Source: Antedon mediterranea (lineage: Eukaryota > Echinodermata > Crinoidea > Comatulida > Antedonidae). From it: a stretch of 64,000 nucleotides of DNA. Positions within the stretch are counted from its first letter, which is position 1. Every line of letters starts with the position of its first letter. Position numbers and translations under genes: made by a program. Of the stretch, positions 38,020-48,922 are shown in pieces. Below the pieces are notes generated by a model. It did no database searches. It was given only the letters and a program-made list of their open reading frames with translations, and was not told the origin of the DNA. The stretch spans positions 20,424,001 to 20,488,000 of the forward strand of contig NC_092674.1 of NCBI RefSeq assembly GCF_964355755.1, in the 5' to 3' direction.

Positions 38020-39778
38020 AGATCTCAATGAGATCCAAATTGACAATTGCCGCAAAATCCTCACTGAGTTTGACGTTGAAATTCACTCTAGAACTAAGAA
38101 GTTGAAAAGAGAACTTCCTGCATCGATCCTAGTTTCAAAACAAATTCAGGATTATCGCCAATGACTGCCGTAAACAATCAACGGTAATGGCCCGAAGGGA
38201 ACATCACAAATTTGGTCTACCATGCAGACTTGGTCATTTCAACACAAATGACTCTACCTTCGGATGACTTCAGGGCTTTTAGGAAACCCTGCAGAAGGTT
38301 CGTTGGGACATATAACAAGAATCAGAGCAACACCTCTGATTCAGTTGTTGAAATTAATTGTCGACTTTCCGAAGGAGAGAAAAAACTTCCTTCCCGAGGA
38401 CTTAAATTCTGCCCAAAACCAAGGCAGGTCGGCGGACAACAACTATCTTTGGATATAGAGTCTTTTTCTAGAAGATTACGATTACGTGAATATTTTGCTG
38501 ATTCAGACAGCAGCACCACGCAAAACGAAGGCAACGTTAACAAGTTTAAACCAAAAAGTTCCTGGAATCCACCTAAAAATCGTTGTCCAGCTTTAGAAAC
38601 ATTTATCCAGGCTATTGAGGAGGATGTACAAAACTACGCCCCGAGTCCAGATAAACGTGACAATCTCAAAACAAGAGAGGCAGGCCATTGCCAAATTGCG
38701 TCAGCGTAATGATATCATCATTAAACCCGCTGATAAAGGTTCTGCCACTGTTGCTATGGACATCAAATTTTATTAAGAGGAATCCTTAAGACAGCTTCAT
38801 TATATATCGTAAACTCACAACGGAACCCACCCCGGAAATTGCGGATAAGGTGGCAAAATCTGTTTCTGTGATGGTAAAAAAAAACACTCCATCGATCCTA
38901 AGATTTACAGTTACCAAATCCACTAGTAGCGTTGATTTTGTGGACACTATAGTGACCATAGAAAATGGTACTCTCAAAACTGACCTATTCCGTAAATCCA
39001 CTGATAAAAATATGTACCTGCTCCCTAGCAGTTGTCATCCCCAACATTGTACTAAAAACATACCGAACAGTAAAGCATTACCTATCAGACGTATCTGTTC
39101 TTCAGATTTAGATTTTCAGAATCGTACCGAAGAACTAACCGGACATCTCCGGAGTAGAAATTACAAACCTATCAACCTAGGTTGCCTCCATTACGGGGCT
39201 ATTAATTTATTGAGAAACATATGCCCATTCTACAGTCCACAGAACGTCTCAGGACTGTTTTTCCGGAACCACCCATTATTGCATTTCGTAGACCTCCCAA
39301 CCTTCGTGATATATTAGTCAGATCCAAATGTAAGAGTGAAATTAACTCTCATGACAGTCAAAATTTGGGCAGTCACCTTTGCGGCAAATCTTGCAAAACT
39401 TGTTCATTGGTTGATTCTACTGAAAAATTTAGGAGTAACCAAACTGGCCGCATTTTTCGGATAAGACAATCAATTAATTGTCTAACCAAAAACGTCATTT
39501 ATCTCAATATTTGTGGCAAACAGTACGTCGGAGAAACAAAAAACACTCTCCGTATGAGAATGACACAACACAGATCAGCTATCAACACATTAAAGCTTGT
39601 TCAACCTGTAGCCGAACATTTTAATTCATCTGGTCACAAATTTCAGAGTTATTGCAATATTCCATGTGTCAAATGGAGCGACAAAACTTGCAAAGACAAG
39701 GAAAACCACTGGGAATTACAACTTAAACCCACAAAACCTTTTGTACTTAACATTAGAAACATACTCCCAGGTTGGTAA
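38020..39778 (+). pseudogene. Internally deleted Penelope-like element (RT/GIY-YIG)
   Basis: Three frames with breaks between them. 38212-38709 shows the Penelope N-terminal region (LPSRGLKFCPKP, FSRRLRLREYF, KSSWNPPKNRCPALETFI); NDIIIKPADKGSATVAMD follows after a shift. From 38850 the frame jumps to a block resembling the RT thumb side (FVDTIVTIENGTLKTDLFRK, STDKNMYLLPSSCHP), so the RT palm with its catalytic aspartates is absent. 39221-39778 encodes the C-terminal endonuclease: LCGKSCKTC, then VIYLNICGKQYVGETKNTLR (GIY-YIG-like), MTQHRSAI and VAEHFNSSGHKF, ending at TAA 39776-39778. Immobile without help. Confidence 0.85.
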
Positions 39779-39837
39779 AATTATTCCATTGTCTACCTAA
39801 ATTTAAGTTTCACTATTAACCACCATTTAAGCTGTTT

Positions 39838-39955
39838 TTAGTCGCGTGGACGCGACTCTATAGTTCACTATGTCGGCGGTCGGTCGGTCTGTCGGTCTGT
39901 CTGTCGGTCCGGTATCACTATGCGTTTTAGCACGCGACTTATGGCTGTTGGCCAT
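39838..39955 (+). repeat. Dispersed hairpin/CGAC-repeat element (copy 2)
   Basis: Begins with hairpin AGTCGCGTGGACGCGACT, then TATAGTTCACTATGTCGG, a (CGGT/CTGT) tract, CCGGTATCACTATGCG and GCACGCGACTTATGGCTGTT. Opposite orientation to the copy at 15549. It lies 60 bp after the GIY-YIG stop. Confidence 0.65.
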
Positions 39956-40106
39956 GTTTAGTTTCATTCCAAAATTGTTTATACTGTATCTCTACCAAGC
40001 TACCTTCTTTGTTTTCTACTCTTATTCAGACTCCACCCTGTCTCCTTTTGTTGTATTTCTTTTATTCCTGTCCACCCAGGCAGCACTTGCCAGCTCTTAT
40101 CCTTCA

Positions 40107-40275
40107 CTTGCAATGATGAAGGGCTAGTGTTGCCCGAAAGCTCTGCTAACGTTTCTGGCTGTTTTACTTTATCCTTTTGATTTAGCTTTTCACTTTTTTT
40201 TTTGTATCTCCATTGAGATTCAGCCACTGATACCCACAGCATTGTCATTTTTTCAGTTATTTGCCTTTGGATTTA
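40107..40275 (+). mobile_element. Penelope-like 3' end in right arm
   Basis: ACTTGCAATGATGAAGGGCT, AGTGTTGCCCGAAAGCTCTGC, TTTTGATTTAGCTTTTCACT and CCACTGATACCCACAGCATT follow the endonuclease frame on the same strand. The core reads AATGATGA where copies 1 and 37570 have CTGATGA. Confidence 0.75.
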
Positions 40276-40734
40276 TATATATAAATATATATAGAGGATT
40301 AAGATTATAATATACAGCATTTAAAATTACCAACTATTAATTAATCAAATCACTTTGGATTAAGTTACTACAATCCTGAATTTGATTAAGGTGATTACTA
40401 AGCTTTCTCTTAAAATAGGTGCAAGAGTTACAGACGAATGTATCTTTGACATTCAAAGGCAAGGAATTCCAGATCCTCACAATTCTTCGCAGGAATGCTA
40501 AATTTACTCGAATCCGTACTTGTTTATATTTGGCTTATATAAGTTTGAAGTGAAACTCTTAAACTATTTTTCCCTTTAAAATGGTAATGGTCATTTTATC
40601 GTCATTGATGTGATATATTTTCAATTGTTTTGTGTTAGTTCGGTTAAAGTTAAACTTTATTCAATTAAATATGTTGTTTTGGGTGGTTTTTTTTTTGCTG
40701 CTGGTGGTATCTACAATATCTAAGGTAAGCTATA

Positions 40735-41285
40735 TACTTGGGGTAAATGGGGAAACTTTAGAGGGGTCTGCCAGTGCCAAGGCAGTGTACAGATAGTCTG
40801 TTATAGGTCATTTGGTATTGCTTACAATGTGCTAAATCATAATTATAACATTGGTTGCTGGTGGTATCTACAAGATCTAAGCTAGGCCAGTTGGGGGAAT
40901 GGAGTCTCTAGTCGAACTTTAGAGGGGTCTGCCAGGGCCAAGGCAGTGTACAGATAGTTTGTAATAGGTCATTTGGTGATTGCTTACAATGTGCTAAATC
41001 ATATAACATTGGTTGCTGGTGGTATCTACAATATCTAAGCTGGGCTAGTTGGGGAAAGAGGGGTCTCTAGTCTAACTTTAGAGGGGTCTGCCAGGGCCAG
41101 GGCAGTGTTCAGATAGTCTGTAATTATAGGTCATTTGGTATTGCCTACATGTGCTAAATCATATAACATTGGTTGCTGGTGGTATCTACAATATCTAAGC
41201 TGGGTTAGTTGGGGGAAGGGGGGCCTGTAGTCTAACTTTAGGGTGTCTGGCACTTGCGGTGCAGCAGACAATTAGTCTGTTGTTA
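40735..41285. repeat. ~150-bp tandem units, right arm
   Basis: Inverted counterpart of 36630-37175, with GGGGTCTGCCAGGGCCA and GGTTGCTGGTGGTATCTACA repeated four times. Confidence 0.85.
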
Positions 41286-41819
41286 TCCATTTAGTATTGT
41301 ATGAACACAACTTGTTCGTTTGGAATTGATTTTGAGTGGTACCTCACTCATCTATGCTAACCCCATTTTAGGCCCTCCCTCGGGGGGTCTGGCGGGCCTT
41401 TTGCAGCAGAGAAAAAGTCTGTCGTTTGTGATACTGTTATAAGGATGCCAATGGGCATCCCATGGTGGTAAAATTAGGTGGTATCTCTCTCATCTAACCT
41501 GTGCCGATTTTTTAGCACGTTTCGGAGTCCCCCCGGTCTAGACGCAGCAGGGGGTACCCGACAGACTCCCATTTTCATTCACTTCAAGTGACCCCCAACA
41601 CACTCAAATAGTCAGATATTGGTACCTAGCTCATCTAACCAAATGTCTCTGGGCTGCCGGTCTATTTGTGATATAAGTATAATAAACATTCGAGTAGAGT
41701 ATAATAGGTCTGTTGATAAAGTATACCTGGTCTTACATTTACGACAAAGTCTAGGCTTAATACCATATTGTAAGTGTTTTTTACTTTCTGTAAAATAAAA
41801 TTTGTTTAAATATCATTAA

Positions 41820-42020
41820 ATGATCACATTTCAAATTGCAAAAGTATGCATAACAGTTCTTTCCAAATTCTATATCATTAATTTGGCCAATTTAAAAAAT
41901 AACATTTCCAGTCTGAAGTCGGAGATGCTACCTAATCGTGGTAGACTGGTACGTGTCAACATCATTGGCATCAACACAAAATGGTACCAAGGATGGCTAA
42001 CAGCATCACGCTTAACCCAT
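41820..42020. repeat. ~200-bp repeat flanking the unknown gene (left copy)
   Basis: Shares TTTCCAGTCTGAAGTCGGAG, ATGCTACCT-ATCGTGGTAGACTGGT and GGCTAACAGCATCACGCTTA with 45775-45975 in the same orientation. The copies have diverged by substitutions and small indels. Origin and coding status unknown. Confidence 0.75.
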
Positions 42021-42159
42021 TATCAAACAAGGACTGTTTCTTTTTGTTTACTTTACATAAATATAATTTATGCCTATATTTTGAATTCCTTGCAGAACAA
42101 AAAATGTTGAAAAAGAGAAATAATTCTTAATCATAGAAACATGATTAGGCCTATAAGTA

Positions 42160-42430
42160 AAGCCTGGTTTCCATAAAATCGCTACACGACAGAGCGTAGC
42201 GATTCTATGGAAACGCTAGAATGTGTATCGGGGATCTAGTACGCGAGTGCTAAATATTCTTTGGTACGCTTATACGATTCATCGCCGACAAAATCGGCAA
42301 AGTTGAACATGGTTGAACTTTGCCGATTTGACTGCGATGAATCGGGAGCCTTCCCGATTGCGTCGGCGACATCTGCGCGTGTAGCGATTTTAATGGAAAC
42401 GCTGTAGCGATTTTAATAGAAACCAGGCTT
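42160..42430. mobile_element. Foldback MITE (copy A)
   Basis: Ends AAGCCTGGTTTCCAT and complement ATAGAAACCAGGCTT. Nearly the whole 271 bp is self-complementary: TGTAGCGATTTTA blocks at both sides and TTGCCGATTTTGTCGGCGA-type arms in the centre. Non-coding. Confidence 0.8.
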
Positions 42431-42545
42431 AACTAGTAACGATGGTTCTCGGAATGACTCGAGTAAAAAGATTTTAAAAGAATGTTTTGTCTTGTTGGAC
42501 GTTTTCGGTCGGTGAATTATTGAAATGCTTGAAATAAAGAAAATT

Positions 42546-42793
42546 AAGCCTGGTTTCCATTAAAATCGCTACAGCGTTTCCATTAAAATCGCTACACGCG
42601 CAGTTGTCGCCGACGCAATCGGGAAGGCTCCCCGCGATTCATTGCAGTCAAATCGGCAACTTTGCCGATTGTGTCGGCGATGAATCGTATACGCGTTCCA
42701 AAGAATATTTAGCGCTCGCGTAATTGATCCCCAATAAATTCTAGCGTTTCCATAGAATCGCTACGCTCTGTCGTGTAGCGATTTTATGGAAAG
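42546..42793. mobile_element. Foldback MITE (copy B, inverted)
   Basis: Same sequence as copy A in the opposite orientation, 115 bp away; the right end is cut short after TTTTATGGAAA. Confidence 0.8.
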
Positions 42794-43008
42794 GCGCATT
42801 GTATATAAGATATCATTACCATAGCAATAAGGCACACTTACGCTCGCGTAAACAATGTATTATTGTGACGTTTATTCTATATCTATGGTAGAGCGTAGAA
42901 TAAACAGACGCCATTTTCTGTTTGATATTTCTCACAGAAGCTCCTTTCAAAAAAGCTCGTAAATTATTTGAATAATACCGATACATTTATAATATCATAC
43001 TAAGAAAT

Positions 43009-44655
43009 ATGATCGGAAGTAACAAGGAAAAGGTCAAGAACATCTTTAATGGTACAATTACTTCAAAAGGTAGTGAACAATATCTTAAATTGCAAATTTT
43101 ATTACACACTTTTCTTATTAAGCCACCACCGCTGATATGATTTCCAAAATCGGTTCATAAGTACCGCGGCACAAAAATGGCCTTTCGGGTGTTGACAGAC
43201 CAAACTTACGCTCACACCAAATAAAATACACCATCGGCATCGTCCACAGCCGCCATATTCTCGCCCACCCAAATTTGTGTTGTATAGGCCTATACCCTAC
43301 TATATATTATGCATACCAAAATTACTCAAAATTTGTATCATTAATTATATTAATATTAGGCCTAGGCCAATTCGCATTGTTTGTATTGTCATTGATTATT
43401 CATTCGAAGTTTGGGGTTTCAGTCACGTCTAATTATGAATTACATTTTTAATTAGCCTGGCCAACGTTATAACTAATCCTAAACATTAATACTAAACATA
43501 TGATATATTGACATGTGATAGATTCTGGAGAATTCCGCAATGTTCGTTCAACGGATGACGGAAAGTCCCATTCTATTAATGACAACAGAAAGAAGCGAAA
43601 ATGGCGAAACTTGAAGTCATTAACATCAGTCATAAGCCACAAAGGTCCAATCAAAATCAAGCGGCCATGGCGGGAAATCAATATTACTAATGAACTGAGA
43701 AGTTCAACAACTACACTGAAGGTGAGTGGTTTTTAGCATTGCATTTTATAGAAAGATTGTACAGTAGACATACAGTAGGATTGTTTCAAAATGTGGACAG
43801 CAGTTTAAGATAAGGTTATACACTGTACATTTTTGTGTTCTTTTCAATACTTTCTTATACTTTTTGTAATATGTCTTATTAGTTAATTTATTTATAGGTT
43901 ATTTATCAATACATAGAAAATACAATAGAAAAAACAGGAAAAATATAAAGAAATTTTATTGTAGAAAAATGAATCTATAAGTCATGTTGTTGAAGAAACA
44001 TTAAAGATGTACCGCGCAGCTTCTAAGATTGACCACTTTCCACAACTTTCTGACAGTAAGTTACAGTACAGTCTTATAATGTAAACTGTATTTCTGTATA
44101 ACCAGGGAAGAGTGAAAACGTTCACTCTTCTCTGTATATAGTGTATATATAATCAATCCAAAGGCAAATTACTTATAATAATGACAATGCTGTGGGTATC
44201 AGTGGCTTGATCTCAATGATGGAGCTACAAAATAATAATATAAGCAAAACGTTAAATAAATCAAAACAATAAACAGCCAACACTTCTTTTTCAATCATGG
44301 CAATTGAGGATGTTTTGTTTGTAAGCCCTAATTTAATCTCGTCTCTCATGTGTAACTTTTTTAAAGACCAAAATGCCATTTTTCAAAATTGTGTTTATTT
44401 TAGGTATCCATGAGGAGAGGCCGAGTTTTGTCTACAGCGACGGAAGTGATACCAATTTATGTGCATCCTCTCGTTCACCAGCTAAGAGTCTTCATGATGG
44501 TAAAAATTTGAATGTAAAAAAAGATATAATAATTACAAATATAGTTCATCTTACTTTTTATTACAGATCTCTATCGCCACTCTCTCGAGCTTCGCGTTGC
44601 AAGAAACGATACGATAGAACCATCCACTCTATCCAGAAGTCTAGGAAATGTTTAA
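43009..44655 (+). CDS. Unrecognised five-exon gene
   Basis: Exons: 43009-43069, 43522-43721, 43965-44055, 44404-44499, 44567-44655 (TAA 44653-44655). Frame and phase are kept at all four junctions; donors include GTGAGT and GTAAGT. The ATG start gives MIGSNKEKVKNIFNG. Exon 2 is basic (NDNRKKRKWRNLKSLTSVIS, KIKRPWREI), which could be a nuclear localisation signal. Later parts are polar: HVVEETLKMYRAASKIDHFP, FVYSDGSDTNLCASSRSPAK, DLYRHSLELRVARND. About 178 residues to the TAA. The same frame reopens directly after it (see 44656-45189), so this stop may be recent. I do not recognise the family. Introns are short, and a Penelope-like end fragment sits in intron 3. Confidence 0.7.
44150..44310 (-). 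mobile_element. Penelope-like 3' end fragment (degenerate)
   Basis: On the plus strand CAATCCAAAGGCAAATTACT, TGACAATGCTGTGGGTATCA and AACAGCCAACACTTCT match the inverted end at 37570-37767, but the ribozyme-like core is lost. In intron 3 of the unknown gene. Confidence 0.6.
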
Positions 44656-45289
44656 AGACTAACTAACCGTACCGTGGCTGGTGCCAAACCAAACAGAAAG
44701 TTCATACGTACATTTCTGAGTAGTATTAAAGACATTGCTAAGTTTAATTCTGAAAGTATAGCTGGTAAGTATGCATCTCCTAACTGCAAGTCGGAAACCC
44801 AAGAAGTAGGTATAAACATTGATAGACTCTGTAATGAAAACAATGTTAGGCAGTCAACAGCTTCTATTAGCCATACCAGGAGATCCAAACGGGTATGTTT
44901 CAGCACTCGTGACACGCCAGACCTACCGTCAGTTGATGAAATGCTTGATAATGCTGATCAGAGTTGCAGGAGAAAGTTGTCACTGCGTAAGAGGTCCAAT
45001 AGAAGCTGCAGTACCATCATGTTACCAACACTCCTGTATAGCAGCTCAACTAGGAAATTTAAACGAGTGTGTTTTAACATTCACGACACACAAGAGCTAC
45101 CATCAATTGACGACATTTTTTATGCTGATCGGAGTCGTCAAAGAAAAGTGCCACTGCGTAGAAAAGAGAGAGCTGTAGTACCGTCATAACACCAACGATC
45201 ATACATAACTCTACTAGACATGATGTAATACTTTATGATGCTGATCGGATTTGCACAAGAAAGTTTCCATTGCGTAAGTAGTTTGATAC
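44656..45289 (+). pseudogene. In-frame continuation with KRVCF repeats after the TAA
   Basis: The exon 5 frame stays open from 44656 to the TAA at 45187-45189 (177 codons) and holds two protein repeats. One runs RRSKRVCFSTRDTPDLPSVD, ADQSCRRKLSLRKRS; the other RKFKRVCFNIHDTQELPSID, ADRSRQRKVPLRRKE. A third, shortened copy at about 45165-45289 (YDADRICTRKFPLRK) is out of the main frame and broken. Many differences between repeats 1 and 2 keep the protein pattern, which suggests past selection. KRVCF fits the loose RVxF consensus for PP1 docking; this is inference. Confidence 0.6.
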
Positions 45290-47250
45290 AGTAAGTCTAC
45301 ATGTTTAGTTAAGGTGCAATATCAGTGGCTAATTGAACTACGGAAGAATTTTAAAACAACATAACGAACATAAATATGAGAAGGATATTTAGTTCTTATA
45401 GATCTAAATTCATTGGCAGACATTAAGGCATGTTATATTCACTAGGTAGTAGTAGGCGTATCCTGTAAGGATGGTATACACCCACGTGTAGGTTTTAACA
45501 TTTATTTGAAATCTTTTGCTACGTAAAAGCAAGGCAACTAAATCCTGAATTGGAAACACACTTTTATCTGTACAGTACACTAGAAAACCTACTACCTCTT
45601 GATAATAGACATGCGAGTAGACATATACTGTAGTATAATGATAACATATTTAATTAGATCTTACTATACTAACGAATAGTAAATTTTACTTTTCGAGATT
45701 ATAGATTAGGCCTACTAATAATCGCATATAATTATTGTTTATAATTATCTGATGTTGTTTTACTTACTGTAAAATGATCACATTTCAAATTACCAAAGTA
45801 AGCCTACAGTTCTTTTCAAATATTATTCCACTAATTTGGCCAATTTGGAAAGAAAAACAAAATTTCCAGTCTGAAGTCGGAGATGCTACCTCATCGTGGT
45901 AGACTGGTGTCAACATCGTTGTTATCAACACAAAATGATACCAAAGATGGCTAACAGCATCACGCTTAACCGATCCCAACCAACGGGCTCGCATTTTCCC
46001 TATTTCTAGCTTGCAAATAAATATTATTAAATTAAATAATATTAGATGGTACATGAGCGAAGCGAGCGTACCATTTAGGTCATGCCCACAGATGGACGTA
46101 TATCTCGAATACACAGTAATTTCAGCGTAAAAAAACTGGCGATGTCAAATGTGTACCACACGACTATAATACATAATTGTCATTGATTGAATAAATAGAC
46201 ACAATTATTTATGCAGTCAACTAATAGCACCCTGGGAATTACTTCCAAAAGAGAAACCCCATTTTTTATTTTTGGACTCATTTAAACAAATCCAATTTGT
46301 GTTTTGTTCATAACATAAACGTTGAGGGAAGGTATAAAGAGGAACCATTTTAAAATATATTCTTTATCCACTCAGCAACGAAATATTGTTTTCATGTTTT
46401 ATAGGCCTATAAATAATATACCACTAAATACAGTAAAACATTTGCGATTTAATACTTTGTTAACTGTCACTGTCATAGTCGATTGAAATAGTAAAGTACA
46501 TATTGTGACGATACACCACTACGACGTTTATATTTTTGGTAATGATTAATTAGCACAAACGTTGAGAAACAATAAATAATATAGTTTATTTGTATATTAT
46601 GTGTTTATAATCTAACAGTGGGGCCTCCAACACTCACAGTAATACAGTTTATATGTTTATAATATATCTAACAGATACTACCAACACTCACAGTAAGAAA
46701 TTTGCGATTCAAAAGGCAACCACAGTATTGTATGGTAGTATTGCAATACTATATCTTAAGGTTTTAAGTTTATTCCCATAAATGTACATACTTGTGTTAA
46801 ACCATGGAGGTATACTCAATGGTTAAACCAAATAATTAGGAATGTACTTCCATTTATCGCAAATCAATACATTTGTATAAACGAATATTAAATCTATCAA
46901 AATAGTATTTTTTAAAGAAAATCGGCCTGTCTTTAATATTACGATGCTGTACTCGAGCTGTTCAACCGGTTTTCATCCATTAAAAACAATTATCGTAGGA
47001 GATAGATAGATAGGAAAATGCGAAGCATCCAGCTCGTAGGCATATTGATGAAGAATTGTTAGATTAGTTAGTACGTACGTTTGTTGACGGCTGTTGTACG
47101 ACGACGGAGGTTCGTGGGAAATTATCATTTTTGTTGACTTGGGTATGAGTGGGTCACTCAAACCTTAGAAAGTATTGCTCCTACTATATACCCGGAATAT
47201 GCATGTTATGTTTTTTGTTCTATACACAGTAGGCCACGGACTTGAAAAAG
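45290..47250. other. Intergenic stretch
   Basis: Contains the right copy of the flanking repeat (45775-45975) and a small stem ATGGTAC/GTACCAT around GAGCGAAGCGAGC near 46045-46073. I see no gene. Confidence 0.6.
45775..45975. repeat. ~200-bp repeat flanking the unknown gene (right copy)
   Basis: Direct, diverged copy of 41820-42020. The two copies bracket the foldback MITE pair and the unknown gene. Confidence 0.75.
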
Positions 47251-48922
47251 GTTCATTATTATTATTATTTACAAGTTGGAATGCAAAGCATATAAAGATA
47301 TGCTAGATCTAGCAAAATGCAATTATCATCGCAATGAAATCGCTAATGCGGATGACAAGAACCTTTTCCGCATCATAAGTAAACTGTACTCGGTCGATTC
47401 TTCTCCTGTTCTGCCAAAACACACATCTTCAATGGATCTCGCAAACCAGTTTGGCTGTTTCTTTAATGAAAAGATTCTGAAAATTTGCAAGAAACTTAAC
47501 TCCATAAACACTCCACTAATAACTGTCAACGTCGACGAGTCATGTAATAGTAGTTTCGCTGAATTTGAGCAAATATCAGAAGATACGGTACGCAAAGTCA
47601 TCGCTGAAAGCGCATCTAAGTCCAGTAGACTTGACCCAATTCCAACACGGTTACTAAAAAACTGCATTGACGCTCTACTACCGCATATCACTAAAATCGT
47701 CAACATGTCGCTGTCATCAGGTACTGTACCATCTGCATTTAAATTGTCCCTCGTTATGCCACTGTTGAAAAAGCAAAATCTCGACTCCAACGTCCTACAA
47801 AATTATAGACCAATAGCAAATCTTCCCTTCCTTTTTAAAGTCTTGGAAAGAATTGCAACTGCTCAGATAAAAGCATATATGGATGAACATTTCCTGTTTT
47901 CAAAAGTCCAATCAGCCTACCGCCGCTTCCACTCAACTGAAACCGCTTTATTACGTGTTACAAACGATCTACTACTTGCTTTAGACAAAGGTAATGAAGC
48001 GGTACTTATTCTACTCGACTACTCCGCAGCATTTGACACTATCAATCATGATTTATTATTTCAACGTCTTCATAAAAGACAGGGGTGGCGCCAGGATCTT
48101 CCCGACGCGGGGGCTACATTCCCCGACGAGGGGGCTATGCGAGCGAAGCGAGCATCACTAGGCTGGGGGCCAGGGGGCCGCCAAGGGCCCCCGGAAGCAA
48201 CGCGTTCTAGCGTCATTTGAGGTCATTTTAATCAGATTTAGGGTAGCCATTTTTTCCACATTTTATAATGCATAAATAAAATACTGCGTGCAAAAAAACG
48301 ATGCGCGATGACTGTTTCAATCCACATTTTTCAATTTAAAAAATAAAAGTTCAAAGAAAATTTAGAAAAATAGAGTTGGAGGTCCCGGAAATTGGACTTA
48401 TTATACTTCAAAACATGAAACAAAATATATAAGTCCCTATCATGGTTGTGACTGAGCTAAGAAATGTTTGAAAAATAGAGATGTTAGGTCCCGGAAAATG
48501 CACTTCTTGTACTTGTACGAAATATGACCAGCTTTATTATTGGGGCTGAGCTAAGAAACTGTTTAAAACTAGAGCTGCAGGTCTTCAAAAAATTGCATTT
48601 TATACTTTGGAAACATCAGGCCTAGAGGCTTAAAAAAGCAAGCGTAGACCTTTTTCAGTCGGGGAAATAAATTTATTCCTCCCAAGTGTATGCGTGCGTA
48701 CCACCATCTGGACTTCCGAGTGGTGAGAAATTCATGACATACATGACATTGAAAATGTAATAACTTAGCTATAATAAGATGTTGGCTAAGCGAAAATGGC
48801 ATGTTTTTTTGTTTAGTAATGGATGAAAAATTTATTTTAGGTGCCCCACGGTAGAGAAGGTTGCTTGTAAATTAAAAAATTGGTGAACATACGAACAATT
48901 AACATAATTCGTTTTTGCTGTA

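Larger units (their letters stand above)
36218..41663. mobile_element. 5.4-kb foldback element with 1.55-kb inverted arms
   Basis: Left arm about 36218-37767 is the inverted copy of right arm about 40107-41663. Outer ends are (TA)GACCGGCAGCCC and its complement, so a TA duplication is possible. Each arm holds, from the outside: a GC-richer block with CTGGGCTGCC and CCCCCGGTCTAGACGCAGCA; about four ~150-bp tandem units; a single-copy block; and a Penelope-like 3' end. The 2.3-kb centre holds broken Penelope-like frames. The arms look roughly 95% alike by eye, with small indels. Confidence 0.85.

Noticed and set aside
46045-46075. Hairpin GGTAC...GTACC around GAGCGAAGCGAGC
   Set aside because: Only a 7-bp stem; a similar phrase occurs at 48137 but no element boundary could be drawn.
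47326-47790. Minus-strand 154-codon frame
   Set aside because: Antisense to the conserved LINE RT frame.
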